64,000 nucleotides of DNA from Staphylococcus pseudintermedius (GTDB lineage: Bacteria; Bacillota; Bacilli; Staphylococcales; Staphylococcaceae), in contig NZ_MLGE02000002.1 in the NCBI RefSeq assembly GCF_001792775.2, forward strand, positions 124,001 to 188,000, in the 5' to 3' direction. The notes under the pieces were generated by a model. It was given only the letters and a program-made list of their open reading frames with translations. It was not told the origin of the DNA and did not search any database. The first letter of the stretch is position 1. Every line of letters starts with the position of its first letter. The position numbers and the translations under genes were made by a program. Shown piece by piece: positions 1 to 9,508 of the stretch.

Positions 1-791
1 TTGTCGAAATTATGGAAGCACTCCAATATTTGATTGCACATCCAGAAATTAAACATGGCCGTATTCGTGTTGGCTTTACCCCTGATGAAGAAATCGGTCG
101 CGGTCCTCACAAATTCGACGTTGAACGTTTTGATGCAAATTTCGCGTATACAATGGATGGTAGCCAATTAGGTGAATTACAATTTGAAAGTTTTAACGCC
201 GCAGAAGCAAAAATTACGTTTGATGGTGTGAATGTGCATCCAGGTTCTGCTAAAGATAAAATGGTTAATGCACTGAATTTAGCCAATGCGTTTCATCAAG
301 CATTACCTGTCAATGAAGTTCCAGAGCATACGGAAGGTTACGAAGGCTTCTTCCACCTCATGGAATTGAATGGTAACGTTGAAAAAGCGACTGCACAATA
401 CATCATTCGTGACCATGACAGCACTTCTTTTGAAAACCGAAAACAACAACTTATTGAAATTCAAAAAGACATCAATGCACGTTATTATTATGATCCTGTA
501 CATCTCGTAATCAATGATCAATATCGCAACATGGCAGAAAAAATTAAGCCATTGCAACATATTATCGACATTCCAAAAGCGGTTTATGCTGACCTGAATA
601 TCACACCGAATACTGAGCCGATTCGTGGCGGCACAGATGGTTCACAACTTTCATTTATGGGCTTACCGACACCGAACTTATTTACTGGCTGTGATAACTT
701 CCACGGCCCTTATGAATATGCTTCTATCGATGTCATGGCACAAGCCGTACAAGTCATCTTAGGCATCGTCCAAAAAGTAGCAGAAAAGTAA
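1..791 (+). CDS. pepT: Peptidase T (tripeptide aminopeptidase), 5' end cut by window edge
   Basis: Zinc aminopeptidase of the M20 family that removes the N-terminal residue from tripeptides in the cytosol. The reading frame is open from the first bases of the window, so only about the last 260 residues are present; the family is usually about 410. Visible parts are the catalytic and metal-binding pair in TPDEEIGRG, the metal-binding aspartate in TMDGSQLGE, the dimerisation (lid) domain in the middle, and the late metal-binding histidine in [10 protein letters not shown]. The gene ends at a strong bidirectional terminator shared with the convergent glycerate kinase gene. Assignment is secure from motifs and length; the true start lies upstream of the window. 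Confidence 0.95.
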   Translation, partial: VEIMEALQYLIAHPEIKHGRIRVGFTPDEEIGRGPHKFDVERFDANFAYTMDGSQLGELQFESFNAAEAKITFDGVNVHPGSAKDKMVNALNLANAFHQALPVNEVPEHTEGYEGFFHLMELNGNVEKATAQYIIRDHDSTSFENRKQQLIEIQKDINARYYYDPVHLVINDQYRNMAEKIKPLQHIIDIPKAVYADLNITPNTEPIRGGTDGSQLSFMGLPTPNLFTGCDNFHGPYEYASIDVMAQAVQVILGIVQKVAEK

Positions 792-880
792 ACCTTGTAA
801 AAAGAGCAAGAAATAGAAGTGTTTGATGGTGATATCATCAATGTCTGTTAAACGATAAATGGATATAATCCCACAAAAAT

Positions 881-916
881 AGAGACTGGGAACTTTTTCA
901 AACATTCCCAGTCTCT
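881..916. terminator. Bidirectional Rho-independent terminator (pepT / glycerate kinase)
   Basis: A perfect 12-bp stem (AGAGACTGGGAA with TTCCCAGTCTCT) closes a 12-nt loop. It is followed by TTTTT on the plus strand and by ATTTTT on the minus strand, so it can serve both convergent genes. The AGACTGGGA core resembles a staphylococcal intergenic repeat motif. Confidence 0.85.
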
Positions 917-941
917 GTCCTTTTTAATTCATGTCCTCTCG

Positions 942-2057
942 TTAATTAAACGATGTCCGTAACAATCGAATGGCTTGTACGGCATAATTTCTTAACTGTA
1001 TCCCCATTTTGAAGTCAGTTAATGTTTTCGGCATATCAATAAACGTGTTGAACATCCCTGTCACGCCTAATGCTTCGAATCGTTCGAATTTGTCCGCTGT
1101 ACCACATAGTGCAATAGCCGGCTTATCATATTGTTGGCATAGTTCAGCAATTCTTAGTGAAGACGTTTCAATCATTTCGTCTTGTTCATCTATGCCTTCA
1201 CCAAATACAACTAAGTCCGCTTGTTTCACTAATGCATTCAATCCTGTAATTTGATCAACTAATTCATGACTCGTTTGAATTTCAGCTTTAAATAATGCGT
1301 GTAACGTTGCTGCGATACCGCCACCTGCACCACCTCTTTCAACCGTACCTAACACGATATGATGCTGATGTTTAAACAATTCACTCCAATACCAAAGCAA
1401 ATTATCAATCACCACTGCCTCTTCTCGGTCGATTTGAAGATTTGGATAAGTCTTCATGACTGCACTCTGTTTGCCGTATAGCTTACTCTCAAAATCTGTC
1501 ACAATCTGAATTCGACACTGTTTCAAACCTTCATGTAAATCTTCTAGATCAATACGACGCACGTGTTTAATTTGGCCGCCACCTTTTGTCATGTCGACGG
1601 TACGCCCTTCATCGTCATAAAACTGTGCACCTAAAGCTTGTAACATCCCTGCGCCACCATCAAATGTATCGATAGCACCTACTGAAATAATCATATGTTG
1701 CGCATTTTTATCCAAGGCATGACGCATCACTTCACCTACACCATAGCTTGACTGTTCTACAAGTGGTAACGTCCCTTTTAAAAATTGCCCCGCTTCTATA
1801 ACGGTAATGCCATCATCTGTCTGACCGTACGTGGCGTCTACAGCTTGCATCGCCGCATCGTGTACGGGAATTTGATATTGTGTCCCAGATTTCCACAAAA
1901 AGATGGCATTTAATAACTCTCTTCTCCCATTAAATAGTGGGACTTGTACAATATCTGCATCCTCAATTTGACTCGCCACACCTTCTTCTACATAGCGATT
2001 TGCGTCATAACTCGAAATAATATGGTTAAATTCATCCATAGCTATTAATATTTTCAT
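942..2057 (-). CDS. Glycerate kinase family protein with altered active-site motifs
   Basis: A 371-residue member of the GlxK/GarK glycerate kinase family, which phosphorylates D-glycerate with ATP. The family frame is recognisable: MKILIAMDEFN at the start, GVGEVMRHALD, DGGAGMLQALGA, GAGGGIAATLHALF and a late GEG motif. Several signatures are changed. The usual DGGEGT near residue 45 reads FNGRREL here, the SATNDGGAG stretch reads IDTFDGGAG, and GEGRIDxQT reads GEGIDEQDE with one residue missing. An SD (AGAGGGGGA) lies just before the ATG. It may be a paralogue with a different substrate or no kinase activity. It is a single gene, convergent with pepT. Confidence 0.75.
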   Translation of the reverse strand: MKILIAMDEFNHIISSYDANRYVEEGVASQIEDADIVQVPLFNGRRELLNAIFLWKSGTQYQIPVHDAAMQAVDATYGQTDDGITVIEAGQFLKGTLPLVEQSSYGVGEVMRHALDKNAQHMIISVGAIDTFDGGAGMLQALGAQFYDDEGRTVDMTKGGGQIKHVRRIDLEDLHEGLKQCRIQIVTDFESKLYGKQSAVMKTYPNLQIDREEAVVIDNLLWYWSELFKHQHHIVLGTVERGGAGGGIAATLHALFKAEIQTSHELVDQITGLNALVKQADLVVFGEGIDEQDEMIETSSLRIAELCQQYDKPAIALCGTADKFERFEALGVTGMFNTFIDMPKTLTDFKMGIQLRNYAVQAIRLLRTSFN

Positions 2058-2165
2058 ATAGTCCCCCTCTTATCTCTGAAATATTGATGTTCAACATCTC
2101 GTCTAATTGAATATATACTTTATTGATTTAATATCCGTTAATAACTTCTAATCTCATTATTCTAT

Positions 2166-2194
2166 ATTATAGCCTTGACCTTCAAAAGTGTACA
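2166..2194 (-). promoter_or_regulatory. Candidate sigma-A promoter for the glycerate kinase gene
   Basis: On the minus strand there is a perfect -10 TATAAT (2171-2166) with TGTACA (2194-2189, four of six matches to TTGACA) 17 bp upstream. It lies about 110 bp before the start codon. This is pattern-based only. Confidence 0.45.
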
Positions 2195-2274
2195 AATGAA
2201 CTAAACAACTCATTTAAACGTAGCGCTTTAATTCCCATGATACGATGCACTCATCACGCTTATATCATTGATCA

Positions 2275-2317
2275 AAATAAAAAGCAACACATCCTAGTTT
2301 ATCACATGTGTTGCTTT
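2275..2317 (-). terminator. Terminator downstream of brxC
   Basis: A 12-bp perfect stem (AAAGCAACACAT with ATGTGTTGCTTT) around a 13-nt loop. On the minus strand it runs into TTTTATTTT, giving a Rho-independent terminator about 95 bp after the brxC stop. The remainder of the 2058-2411 gap carries the glycerate kinase leader; I see no gene in it. Confidence 0.75.
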
Positions 2318-2411
2318 CATATATTTTCAAATATTGCTTGGTTACGCTTTTCAGGTCTACCAATCATGACATATCATCACATCGATTCAACCATTACCAA
2401 ACAATCTCAGC

Positions 2412-2732
2412 CTATTCCTCAGCTTTCGCAAGTTCAGAGACATTCACATTTTTATGACTGTCGTGCCACTTGACCTCACCGTTTACGAAATAAAGCGCTT
2501 GAGGTGATTCATGTTGGACACCTGTCTTTTCAGCAATATAATCCGATAGTTCACGTGCTTCTTGAACTACTACATAGTAACCATCCATATCACGCTCATA
2601 TAAAAATTTATTAAATTGATCGAACGCGTTTTCCGAAATCGGACAAGTATTGCTATGTTTTAAAATAAAGATATATGGATTCTCTTCAATCACTTGTTCG
2701 AATTGGTCAATCGAAGTTAGCTTAATCGCCAT
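2412..2732 (-). CDS. brxC: Monothiol bacilliredoxin BrxC (YtxJ family)
   Basis: A thioredoxin-fold protein that takes part in removing bacillithiol from oxidised protein cysteines in the cytosol. It has the YtxJ signature KHSNTCPIS, with a single active-site cysteine followed by P-I-S, and the family's short length (106 residues from the chosen start). The frame can be opened three codons earlier at a GTG (2741). However, the SD AGAGGTGA overlaps that GTG and stands seven bases before the ATG at 2732, so I take the ATG. The gene stands alone, with its own terminator. Confidence 0.88.
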   Translation of the reverse strand: MAIKLTSIDQFEQVIEENPYIFILKHSNTCPISENAFDQFNKFLYERDMDGYYVVVQEARELSDYIAEKTGVQHESPQALYFVNGEVKWHDSHKNVNVSELAKAEE

Positions 2733-2896
2733 TCTCTTCACCTCTAAGTAGATTTTCTGTTTGTCTTTTATCTAAATTAATTAAGTACTTTTCTCAATGT
2801 TTACCATTATACACACATAATATAGGCTTGTTAACCTTTAATTTTGAATCCGCTCCCCATCTACCGAAACAATCCATCTGAAACAGCGCGCGTCCA

Positions 2897-3790
2897 TTAG
2901 TTTGAATTCAACTGATCACGCTGATTTTCGTATGGTGCGTTATAGCTGTCCAAATCTTTTGCCTTTGTAATGAGTTTACGAATATTCGCCTGAGCTAATT
3001 TTTGATTATAGTCAATCGTTTTGAGACGTTCTTGATAATAGCGCTCAAGACTATAATACATTTGCACTGCATTTTGTCGGGCGTGGTTCGTCATCTCATC
3101 TCGGAGTTGCATTTCATTTAAATCTTTAATTTGTGTTTGAACTAACGGAATCACTTCCTCTTGAATCGCCTGCATTTGTGCTTTTCCATCCTTTTCACGA
3201 ATAGAGGTCTCTGCTTTCTCTTTGATATGGTGATTATTTTCATCGAGTCGCTCTTCTAATTTTGTGCTATCTTCTATGCCTTGTGACGTTTGTTTCGCAC
3301 TACTTATTTGTGCCTCTACACGACTGCGATGCTTTTCAAATTGTTGTGTGAACTCCAGTATGTTTTCATTCGCGCGAATTGAATTTTGGCAGAGTACGAT
3401 AAACTGATCTAATTTTTCAATTATCTCTTCTTTACCCTTTATGCCCTCTAAATATGTAGACTTCAACGCTTTCAAATCTTTATTTGGTTCAGGAAGTGCT
3501 TTCGCCTCTTGATGATACACTTTCATCGCTGGCTTTAATTTATCGTCTATTTGCTTTTTAAATTGTTCAAATGCTTTTTTGTTCGCATCTGTCGTATTTG
3601 TTTGACTCAAATCATACAGTTGGTTTAAATTCATTTCTTCTAATGTTCGATTCACAATGCGTTCTTTTTCTGCAACAGTCTTCATTTGTTGATCGAATGC
3701 GTGCATCTGCTTTTGAGATGATGCCATACATGCGGTAAGACTGCCAATCATCAGAAAACTTAAAATGATTATTTTTATCCATTTTTTCAT
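2897..3790 (-). CDS. YkyA-like putative cell-wall-binding lipoprotein
   Basis: A 297-residue secreted protein with a lipoprotein signal peptide: basic start MKKWIK, hydrophobic core, and lipobox LTAC with the lipidated cysteine at about residue 21. The rest is highly charged and helical with many K, E and Q, consistent with the extended helical YkyA family (putative cell-wall-binding lipoprotein). No catalytic motif is visible. The SD AGAGGTG lies six bases before the ATG. The role is unknown; attachment to the outer membrane face is inferred from the lipobox. Confidence 0.75.
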   Translation of the reverse strand: MKKWIKIIILSFLMIGSLTACMASSQKQMHAFDQQMKTVAEKERIVNRTLEEMNLNQLYDLSQTNTTDANKKAFEQFKKQIDDKLKPAMKVYHQEAKALPEPNKDLKALKSTYLEGIKGKEEIIEKLDQFIVLCQNSIRANENILEFTQQFEKHRSRVEAQISSAKQTSQGIEDSTKLEERLDENNHHIKEKAETSIREKDGKAQMQAIQEEVIPLVQTQIKDLNEMQLRDEMTNHARQNAVQMYYSLERYYQERLKTIDYNQKLAQANIRKLITKAKDLDSYNAPYENQRDQLNSN

Positions 3791-3900
3791 CGCTGCACCT
3801 CTTATTCAATTCGTATTATACATAAACGTATTTAACTTGAAAATAATATATGATATAGTAATGCAGAATTACGCAAAAGGACACTCAAGGAGGCCTCCAT

Positions 3901-4419
3901 ATGTATCGTCATGTCCAACCTTTTATGACTGAAAATCAACAGCCATTTTATGCGACACAATACGAAAAATACCAACACATTTTGTTTGATCTCTTAGACT
4001 CACCGGTGAAGTTCACACAACATATCGGCGGTACTTTTCATTTTAATTATCCGACTGAACCTATTTTAGATATTTTAGTCGGTGTTGAAAATTTGCACGA
4101 CATTACGTCATTAGATGAAAAGCGACTAAACTATGCTGGATTTTATCGTTTACACCATGCTTACGAAAAGAAAGTCGTGATGGCAAAATTTAATAACCTG
4201 AATGAATTAAAGCAAGAAGTCCGCTTACATATTATTCAAATGCACACGCCTACTTTCCAACAATACCAACAATTTCATGAATTATTAACGCATCATCCAG
4301 CAGCCATTCAATTTTTTAAAGCCCAAAAAGCCTCTCTCGAACAACCATTCATGCCAATCCGAGATTATGAAAACTTAAAAAAGCAATGGTTTAAACAACT
4401 TCAACAATACACAACATAA
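3901..4419 (+). CDS. GrpB-family (UPF0157) nucleotidyltransferase-fold protein
   Basis: A 172-residue protein matching the GrpB/UPF0157 family in the stretch HIGGTFHFNYPTEPILDILV. In better conserved members this reads IGSTAVPGLxAKPIIDI. The acidic pair characteristic of the nucleotidyltransferase fold is partly retained (DILVGV), but the GSTA loop is altered. Preceded by a full SD (AAGGAGG) seven bases before the ATG. No function is established for the family as a stand-alone protein. It sits between the YkyA-like gene (divergent) and murB (same strand, 150 bp on). Confidence 0.65.
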   Translation: MYRHVQPFMTENQQPFYATQYEKYQHILFDLLDSPVKFTQHIGGTFHFNYPTEPILDILVGVENLHDITSLDEKRLNYAGFYRLHHAYEKKVVMAKFNNLNELKQEVRLHIIQMHTPTFQQYQQFHELLTHHPAAIQFFKAQKASLEQPFMPIRDYENLKKQWFKQLQQYTT

Positions 4420-4572
4420 AAAGTTCATACATGACGTGTTCTATTAAAACAGTTAAAATATAGTTAAGTCTAAAAATACCAAACACACTTTGTAAAAACC
4501 ATCAAATATGAAAAATTGATTTATAATTGGCAAAAACACTATGGATTATAATGAAGAGAAAGGATGTTATTT

Positions 4573-5493
4573 GTGAATCATTCTAGCATCTTACAGGATT
4601 TAGAAAAACTGATTTCTGCAAGTATTATTAAGGTAGATGAACCATTAAAACGCTATACTTACACTGAAACTGGAGGGAATGCGGATTTTTATATTTCACC
4701 TGAACGTTATGAAGACGTACAAAAAGTCGTGAAATATGCGTATGAACATGACATACCTGTAACCTATTTAGGAAATGGTTCAAATATTATTATTAGAGAC
4801 GGCGGTATTCGAGGAATCGTATTGAGCTTACTATCTTTAAATCACATCGTTACTTCTGATGCGACAATTATTGCAGGCAGTGGTGCGGCTATAATCGATG
4901 TGTCTCGAAAAGCACGCGACGTTTCATTAACAGGTCTTGAATTTGCCTGTGGGATTCCTGGTTCTATCGGTGGCGCTGTTTATATGAATGCAGGTGCTTA
5001 TGGGGGCGAAGTAAAAGATGTGATCGATTACGCACTTGTCATCGATGAACGTGGCGAGTTGCTTAAATTAACACATAATGAGCTTGAATTGGATTATCGT
5101 AATAGTATTATCCAACAACAGCATTATGTCGTGTTGGAAGCTGCATTTACACTCACACCTGGGAAGCAAGAAGACATTCAAGAGAAAATGGATGATCTCA
5201 CTGAACGACGCGAATCCAAGCAACCACTTGAATATCCATCATGCGGTAGTGTTTTCCGTCGTCCGCCTGGTCATTTTGCAGGTCAACTCATTCAAAATGC
5301 CGACTTGCAAGGGCATCGTATCGGTGGCGTCGAAGTCTCTCGTAAACATGCTGGATTTATGGTAAATGTCGATCACGGAACAGCGACAGACTACGAAAAC
5401 TTAATTCATCATGTCCAAAACGTTGTGAAAGAAAAATTTGGGATTGAGTTAGAAAGAGAAGTTCGGATTATTGGAGAAGATTTAGAGAAATAA
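4573..5493 (+). CDS. murB: UDP-N-acetylenolpyruvoylglucosamine reductase
   Basis: FAD enzyme that reduces UDP-GlcNAc-enolpyruvate to UDP-MurNAc with NADPH, the second committed step of peptidoglycan precursor synthesis. FAD-binding motifs [15 protein letters not shown] and [21 protein letters not shown] are present, as are the catalytic serine in [17 protein letters not shown] and the late glutamate in REVRIIGE. I choose the GTG at 4573 (306 residues). The SD AGAAAGG is correctly spaced for it and touches the earlier in-frame ATG at 4564, and from GTG the distance to KVDEPLKRY is exactly that of S. aureus MurB. It is followed 24 bp later by the CHY zinc-finger gene. Confidence 0.97.
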   Translation: MNHSSILQDLEKLISASIIKVDEPLKRYTYTETGGNADFYISPERYEDVQKVVKYAYEHDIPVTYLGNGSNIIIRDGGIRGIVLSLLSLNHIVTSDATIIAGSGAAIIDVSRKARDVSLTGLEFACGIPGSIGGAVYMNAGAYGGEVKDVIDYALVIDERGELLKLTHNELELDYRNSIIQQQHYVVLEAAFTLTPGKQEDIQEKMDDLTERRESKQPLEYPSCGSVFRRPPGHFAGQLIQNADLQGHRIGGVEVSRKHAGFMVNVDHGTATDYENLIHHVQNVVKEKFGIELEREVRIIGEDLEK

Positions 5494-5517
5494 AGAAAAG
5501 TTTAAGGAGCGAATGCT

Positions 5518-5832
5518 ATGCCGAAAGTTTATGGTGCGACTGTCGACCAAGAAACACGTTGTACTCACTACAATACGCCATTTGATGTCATCGCAATTAA
5601 GTTTAAATGTTGTCATAAATATTATCCTTGCTTTAAATGTCATAATGAATCTGAAAAACATCGTCCGAAACGTTGGCATTCGGATGAATTTGATGAGCGC
5701 GCTATTTTATGTGGTGTTTGTGGTTATGAGATGCCGATTGAAACGTATATGATGACCGAATCTTGTCCTGAATGTGAAGCGCATTTTAACAACCGGTGTA
5801 AGTTTCATTATCACCATTATTTCGAAATTTAA
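5518..5832 (+). CDS. CHY-type zinc-finger protein
   Basis: A 104-residue protein whose cysteines and histidines follow the CHY zinc-finger pattern: CTHY near the start, CCHKYYPCFKCH, CGVCGYEM, then CPECEAHFNNRCKFHYHHYF at the end. At least three zinc sites are plausible. In eukaryotes the domain occurs in RING ligases; in bacteria the stand-alone form has no defined role. The gene lies directly downstream of murB and probably shares its transcript. SD AAGGAGCG stands before the ATG. Confidence 0.85.
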   Translation: MPKVYGATVDQETRCTHYNTPFDVIAIKFKCCHKYYPCFKCHNESEKHRPKRWHSDEFDERAILCGVCGYEMPIETYMMTESCPECEAHFNNRCKFHYHHYFEI

Positions 5833-5928
5833 TTTTTTCATTATAATGTAATATAACAACCTTTAAACATCTTAAATATTATCTTCTGAATCGTCTTTTG
5901 ATGCTATATTCGTAGTGCTAGAACTTTA

Positions 5929-5995
5929 AGTCCTCACTCCCACGGCTGCCTCGCTTTCTCAAAACTTACATTGAGAAGACAGGTAGCTATTGCAA
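5929..5995 (-). repeat. Interspersed structured repeat, copy A
   Basis: Read on the minus strand, the segment contains TAGCTACCTGTCTTCTCAATG, a short loop, TTTGAGAA and then GCAGCCGTGGGAG. The stem TTCTCAA/TTGAGAA pairs at 5956-5962 and 5971-5977. The same arrangement occurs in opposite orientation at 39752-39812. Its order and bases recall the TTCTCAATG...TTTGAGAA repeat found between genes in S. aureus. No coding potential is seen in 5833-6120. Confidence 0.65.
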
Positions 5996-6120
5996 CAAAG
6001 CGATCTTCGTCAAAATGAACAGGCTTTTTTTACTTTTCATTTCTCTCCTAGAAGCCTTACCTTTTTGACACCCTATGAGTAAAGATAACGCACGGAAATC
6101 CTGTTTTTATAGCCCATCTA

Positions 6121-6158
6121 AAAAAGAGGTTAAGCAACGCTATTTTGCTTAACCTCTG
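6121..6158 (-). terminator. Terminator of the nrdIEF operon
   Basis: A perfect 13-bp stem (AGAGGTTAAGCAA with TTGCTTAACCTCT) with a seven-base loop, followed on the minus strand by TTTTTT. It lies about 55 bp after the nrdF stop codon. Confidence 0.9.
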
Positions 6159-6212
6159 TATTATGCTCATCAGTCCTATTTGACATAGAGCCTTTCATTG
6201 ACACTTTAATCG

Positions 6213-7175
6213 TTAAAAAATAAAATCTTCATCTTGTAAAGATTCAACATTTAATGCAAGTACATAGCCATCACCTTTAACTGAGAAGAAGTCGTGATTT
6301 TTAGTAGAAGTGTCTAACGCATTCTCGATGATTGGACTAAACTCGCGTTCTTCAAAATACGGTTCAAAACCTAGATTGGAGAGCGCTTTGTTACCATTAT
6401 AACGAACATAGTTCATCACATCATCAGTTAAACCAATCGGATCGTATAAACTTCTTGTATATGATGCCTCATTCGCGTATAAATCCTCTAATAATTGGTA
6501 CATTTCTTTATCCGCTTTTTGTTTCTCACTTTCCGACAATTCATTTCTCAAACTTTGTGCATCTAAACCAGTGAATACACCATGAATCGACTCGTCCAGT
6601 AAGATTTTACGGATGATTTCACCTGATGTTGTCATACGGCCTTGTCCTGCCAAATACAAAGGATAGTAGAAACCTGAGAAAAAGAGGAATGTCTCTAAAA
6701 AAACACTCGCCACACGTGCCATATATTGATCATAAATAGATGCTTCTTTTCCCCATAATTTATGATAAGTGCCGACAATCTTTTCAGACTTATACTTTAA
6801 ATGTGGTTCTTCTAATACCCAGACATCTAATAATTCATCTGTTTCTTTAGATGGAAGTAACGTAGTAAAAATGTGCGAATAACTTTTGGCATGGATTTGT
6901 TCCATCATCCCCATGAATGAATAGACTGCTTTTTTACGCAAGTCTTGTGTATGTAACATGATTAAAGGCATACCATCGTCTGCTTGGTGTGTATCTAATC
7001 CAGTTAAACCTGCAAGCGCTTTTTTAAATGTATCTTGTTCTGCTTCAGTTAATGATTTCCAACTTGCAATATCTTTAGAAACTTTAAATTCTGTTTCCAC
7101 CCACATTTGAGCGATGTTTTGACGCCAAAACATATTTGTCATATCTTCTTGTGTATTCCAATTTACAGCTATCAT
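6213..7175 (-). CDS. nrdF: Ribonucleoside-diphosphate reductase class Ib, beta subunit
   Basis: The 320-residue radical-generating subunit of class Ib ribonucleotide reductase, which makes deoxyribonucleotides with NrdE. Metal ligands are visible at Asp61, Glu92 and His95 (MMEQIHAKSY), Glu161 (FLETFLFFSGF), and Glu195 and His198 (LDESIHGV); the radical tyrosine is Tyr99. The metal is probably dimanganese, assembled with NrdI, as known for the family. An SD AGGAG precedes the ATG. It is the last gene of nrdIEF, separated from nrdE by an unusually long 227-bp spacer and followed by a strong terminator. Confidence 0.97.
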   Translation of the reverse strand: MIAVNWNTQEDMTNMFWRQNIAQMWVETEFKVSKDIASWKSLTEAEQDTFKKALAGLTGLDTHQADDGMPLIMLHTQDLRKKAVYSFMGMMEQIHAKSYSHIFTTLLPSKETDELLDVWVLEEPHLKYKSEKIVGTYHKLWGKEASIYDQYMARVASVFLETFLFFSGFYYPLYLAGQGRMTTSGEIIRKILLDESIHGVFTGLDAQSLRNELSESEKQKADKEMYQLLEDLYANEASYTRSLYDPIGLTDDVMNYVRYNGNKALSNLGFEPYFEEREFSPIIENALDTSTKNHDFFSVKGDGYVLALNVESLQDEDFIF

Positions 7176-7402
7176 TGACTTCTTTGCTCCTATCTTTTAT
7201 ATATTGTATGACAAATGGGACAAACCAATGCCCCATTCCATAAATTTTAACATTGTGAGTCGGGCAAAAGTTTGTGTCGCACACTTTCGCCCAAGTTGAG
7301 TAAACAGCACTATAAAACCATTTGTTCACCGCTATCCTCACAAGTATCACTTCAATCGCTAGACCTACGTGATATCATAGGTCCGCCTTTAAATCTAAAA
7401 AA
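7176..7402 (-). other. Structured spacer between nrdE and nrdF
   Basis: This 227-bp spacer holds no convincing gene. On the minus strand it can form at least two hairpins: GACCTA with TAGGTC just after nrdE, and GGGCGAAAGT with ACTTTTGCCC in the middle. A weaker pairing of AATGGG with CCCATT lies nearer nrdF. Such structures could tune relative subunit levels or mark an RNA processing site; that is inference. Confidence 0.45.
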
Positions 7403-9508
7403 TTAAATCGCACAGCTCGTACATTCTTCGACACTCAATAATTTATTACGTGTATAGTATAAAGATTTCAAACCTTTATGATGCGCATAAACGTATAAAC
7501 GTGACAATTCACGCGTTGAAATTTCTGAGTTAACATATAAAATTGTTGAAATCCCTTGGTCAATATGCGTTTGGATCGTTGCAATCAAATCGATCAGCTT
7601 CATTTGATCAATATTGAAAGCTGATTTGTAATACCACATTGTTTGCGGTGATAAAAACGGCATAGGGTAAAACGTTTCTGAATTCCCATATGTACGTCGC
7701 TCAATTTGGTCGACAATTGGCATGACCGAACTTGTCGCATTTTGCACATACGAAATACTTTGTGTTGGTGCAATCGCTAAACGGTATGCATGATATAAGC
7801 CATATTTTTCAACTTCAGCTTGCAATACTTTCCAATCGTCACGTGTAGGAATAGTGTGATTTGCAAACAGAGCTTTTACCTTTTCAGACTTTGGTAAAAA
7901 GTCCTCAGACGTATAGCGTTCAAAATAGCGTCCACTCGCATAATCCGATTTATCAAAATCTTTGAATGTTTCACCACGTTCTTTAGCAATTTGCATCGAA
8001 CGTTCAATTGAATAATAATTCATCATCATGAAAAATACATCTGCAAAATCTTTCGCTTCTTCTGATTCGTAACTGATATGATTTTTAGCTAAATAACCAT
8101 GCAAATTCATCACACCAAGCCCAACTGAGTGCAGTTCACTGTTCGCCTTTTTGACGCCTGGTGCATTTTGAATATTAGCTTCGTCACTTACGACTGTTAA
8201 TGCATCCATTCCTGTATGAACAGAATCTCTAAACTGATTAGATTCCATGACATTCACAATATTTAATGAACCTAGATTACAAGAAATATCACGTTTGATT
8301 TCATCATCTACGCCATAATCATGAATCACAGATGTTTCTTGAAGTTGGAAAATTTCTGTACATAAGTTACTCATTTTAATTTGGCCAATATTAGAATTTG
8401 CATGCACACGGTTAGCATTATCTTTAAACATTAAATAAGGGTAGCCAGATTGCAATTGCGTTTGTGCAATCATATTTAACATTTCACGTGCATCTTTACT
8501 TTTCTTCATGATATTTGGATTTTCGACAAGACGATCATAATACTCGTCAATATTAATATCGTCTAAAGTCACGCCATATTCTTGTTCTACTGTATGAGGG
8601 GCAAACATAAAGAAATCTTTACCTTCTTTCGCCAATTCGAAAAACTTAGACGGTACAATCAGACCTGTTGAAATCGTTGAAAGACGCAAATCCTCATCTG
8701 CGTTAATTTTCTTCGTATCTAAAAATTCTTCTACATCGTAGTGGAAAATATTTAGATACACTGCCCCAGCACCTGGACGTTGACCTAATTGATCAGCATA
8801 GCTAAAACCACCTTCAAGTGCTTTAGCAATAGGTAAAACCCCTTTCGCAACACCTTTTATGCCTTTAATCGCTTCACCTCTTGCACGCAATTTGGAAAGG
8901 TTAATAGCTACCCCGCCACCAATTTTGCTCAATTGTTTAGCAGTTGAATCAATAAAATTAATAGAGTTTAAACTGTCATCTACTTCTAATAAGAAACATG
9001 AAACTAATTCACCTCTACGCGCACGACCTGCGTTCAAGAAAGTAGGGGTTGCTGGTTGGTAACGTTGCTCTACCATTGCTTGAATCAATTTTTTAGCAAG
9101 TTCAACATTACCTTTTGCAAGATAAAATGACACTATCATTACATGTTGATGATAGTCTTCCAGATATTGTGACTTATCATTCGTTTTTAATGCATAGTCT
9201 TTAAAAAATTTGCTTGCTGACATATAACTAGCAAAACGAAATGGAATCTCTGTTGCAAATGCAATTAATTCAACAAGTTGCGCTTCGCTGTATTCTTCAA
9301 ATACATTGTAATAAAAATGATTGTCAACTAAAAAGTGAAGGCGTTCAAGTTCGCTATCAAAATGAACAGTTTTATCTTGAATCTCTTCTAAATAACTTGC
9401 AAGTGCTTCTTGATCTTTTTCAAGTTGAAAAAAGCCATTTTCATTTCTTTTTGTCACTTGATTATTAAGTTCAATGTGCTTGTATTGTTTTTGTTCCATA
9501 GTTTTCAT
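7403..9508 (-). CDS. nrdE: Ribonucleoside-diphosphate reductase class Ib, alpha subunit
   Basis: The catalytic subunit of class Ib ribonucleotide reductase, about 700 residues. Active-site features include the cysteines in [26 protein letters not shown] and [10 protein letters not shown], and the C-terminal redox tail ECTSCAI, which accepts electrons from glutaredoxin-like NrdH or thioredoxin. The frame is open 20 codons further upstream. I start at [16 protein letters not shown] because an SD (AGAAGGTGG) lies nine bases before that ATG and the N-terminus then matches S. aureus NrdE. Its start overlaps the end of nrdI by 38 bp, implying coupled translation. Confidence 0.97.
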   Translation of the reverse strand: MKTMEQKQYKHIELNNQVTKRNENGFFQLEKDQEALASYLEEIQDKTVHFDSELERLHFLVDNHFYYNVFEEYSEAQLVELIAFATEIPFRFASYMSASKFFKDYALKTNDKSQYLEDYHQHVMIVSFYLAKGNVELAKKLIQAMVEQRYQPATPTFLNAGRARRGELVSCFLLEVDDSLNSINFIDSTAKQLSKIGGGVAINLSKLRARGEAIKGIKGVAKGVLPIAKALEGGFSYADQLGQRPGAGAVYLNIFHYDVEEFLDTKKINADEDLRLSTISTGLIVPSKFFELAKEGKDFFMFAPHTVEQEYGVTLDDINIDEYYDRLVENPNIMKKSKDAREMLNMIAQTQLQSGYPYLMFKDNANRVHANSNIGQIKMSNLCTEIFQLQETSVIHDYGVDDEIKRDISCNLGSLNIVNVMESNQFRDSVHTGMDALTVVSDEANIQNAPGVKKANSELHSVGLGVMNLHGYLAKNHISYESEEAKDFADVFFMMMNYYSIERSMQIAKERGETFKDFDKSDYASGRYFERYTSEDFLPKSEKVKALFANHTIPTRDDWKVLQAEVEKYGLYHAYRLAIAPTQSISYVQNATSSVMPIVDQIERRTYGNSETFYPMPFLSPQTMWYYKSAFNIDQMKLIDLIATIQTHIDQGISTILYVNSEISTRELSRLYVYAHHKGLKSLYYTRNKLLSVEECTSCAI

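Noticed and set aside
2237..2473. Open frame of 78 codons on the plus strand
   Set aside because: No ribosome binding site, crosses the brxC terminator hairpin and runs into brxC on the other strand; composition looks random.
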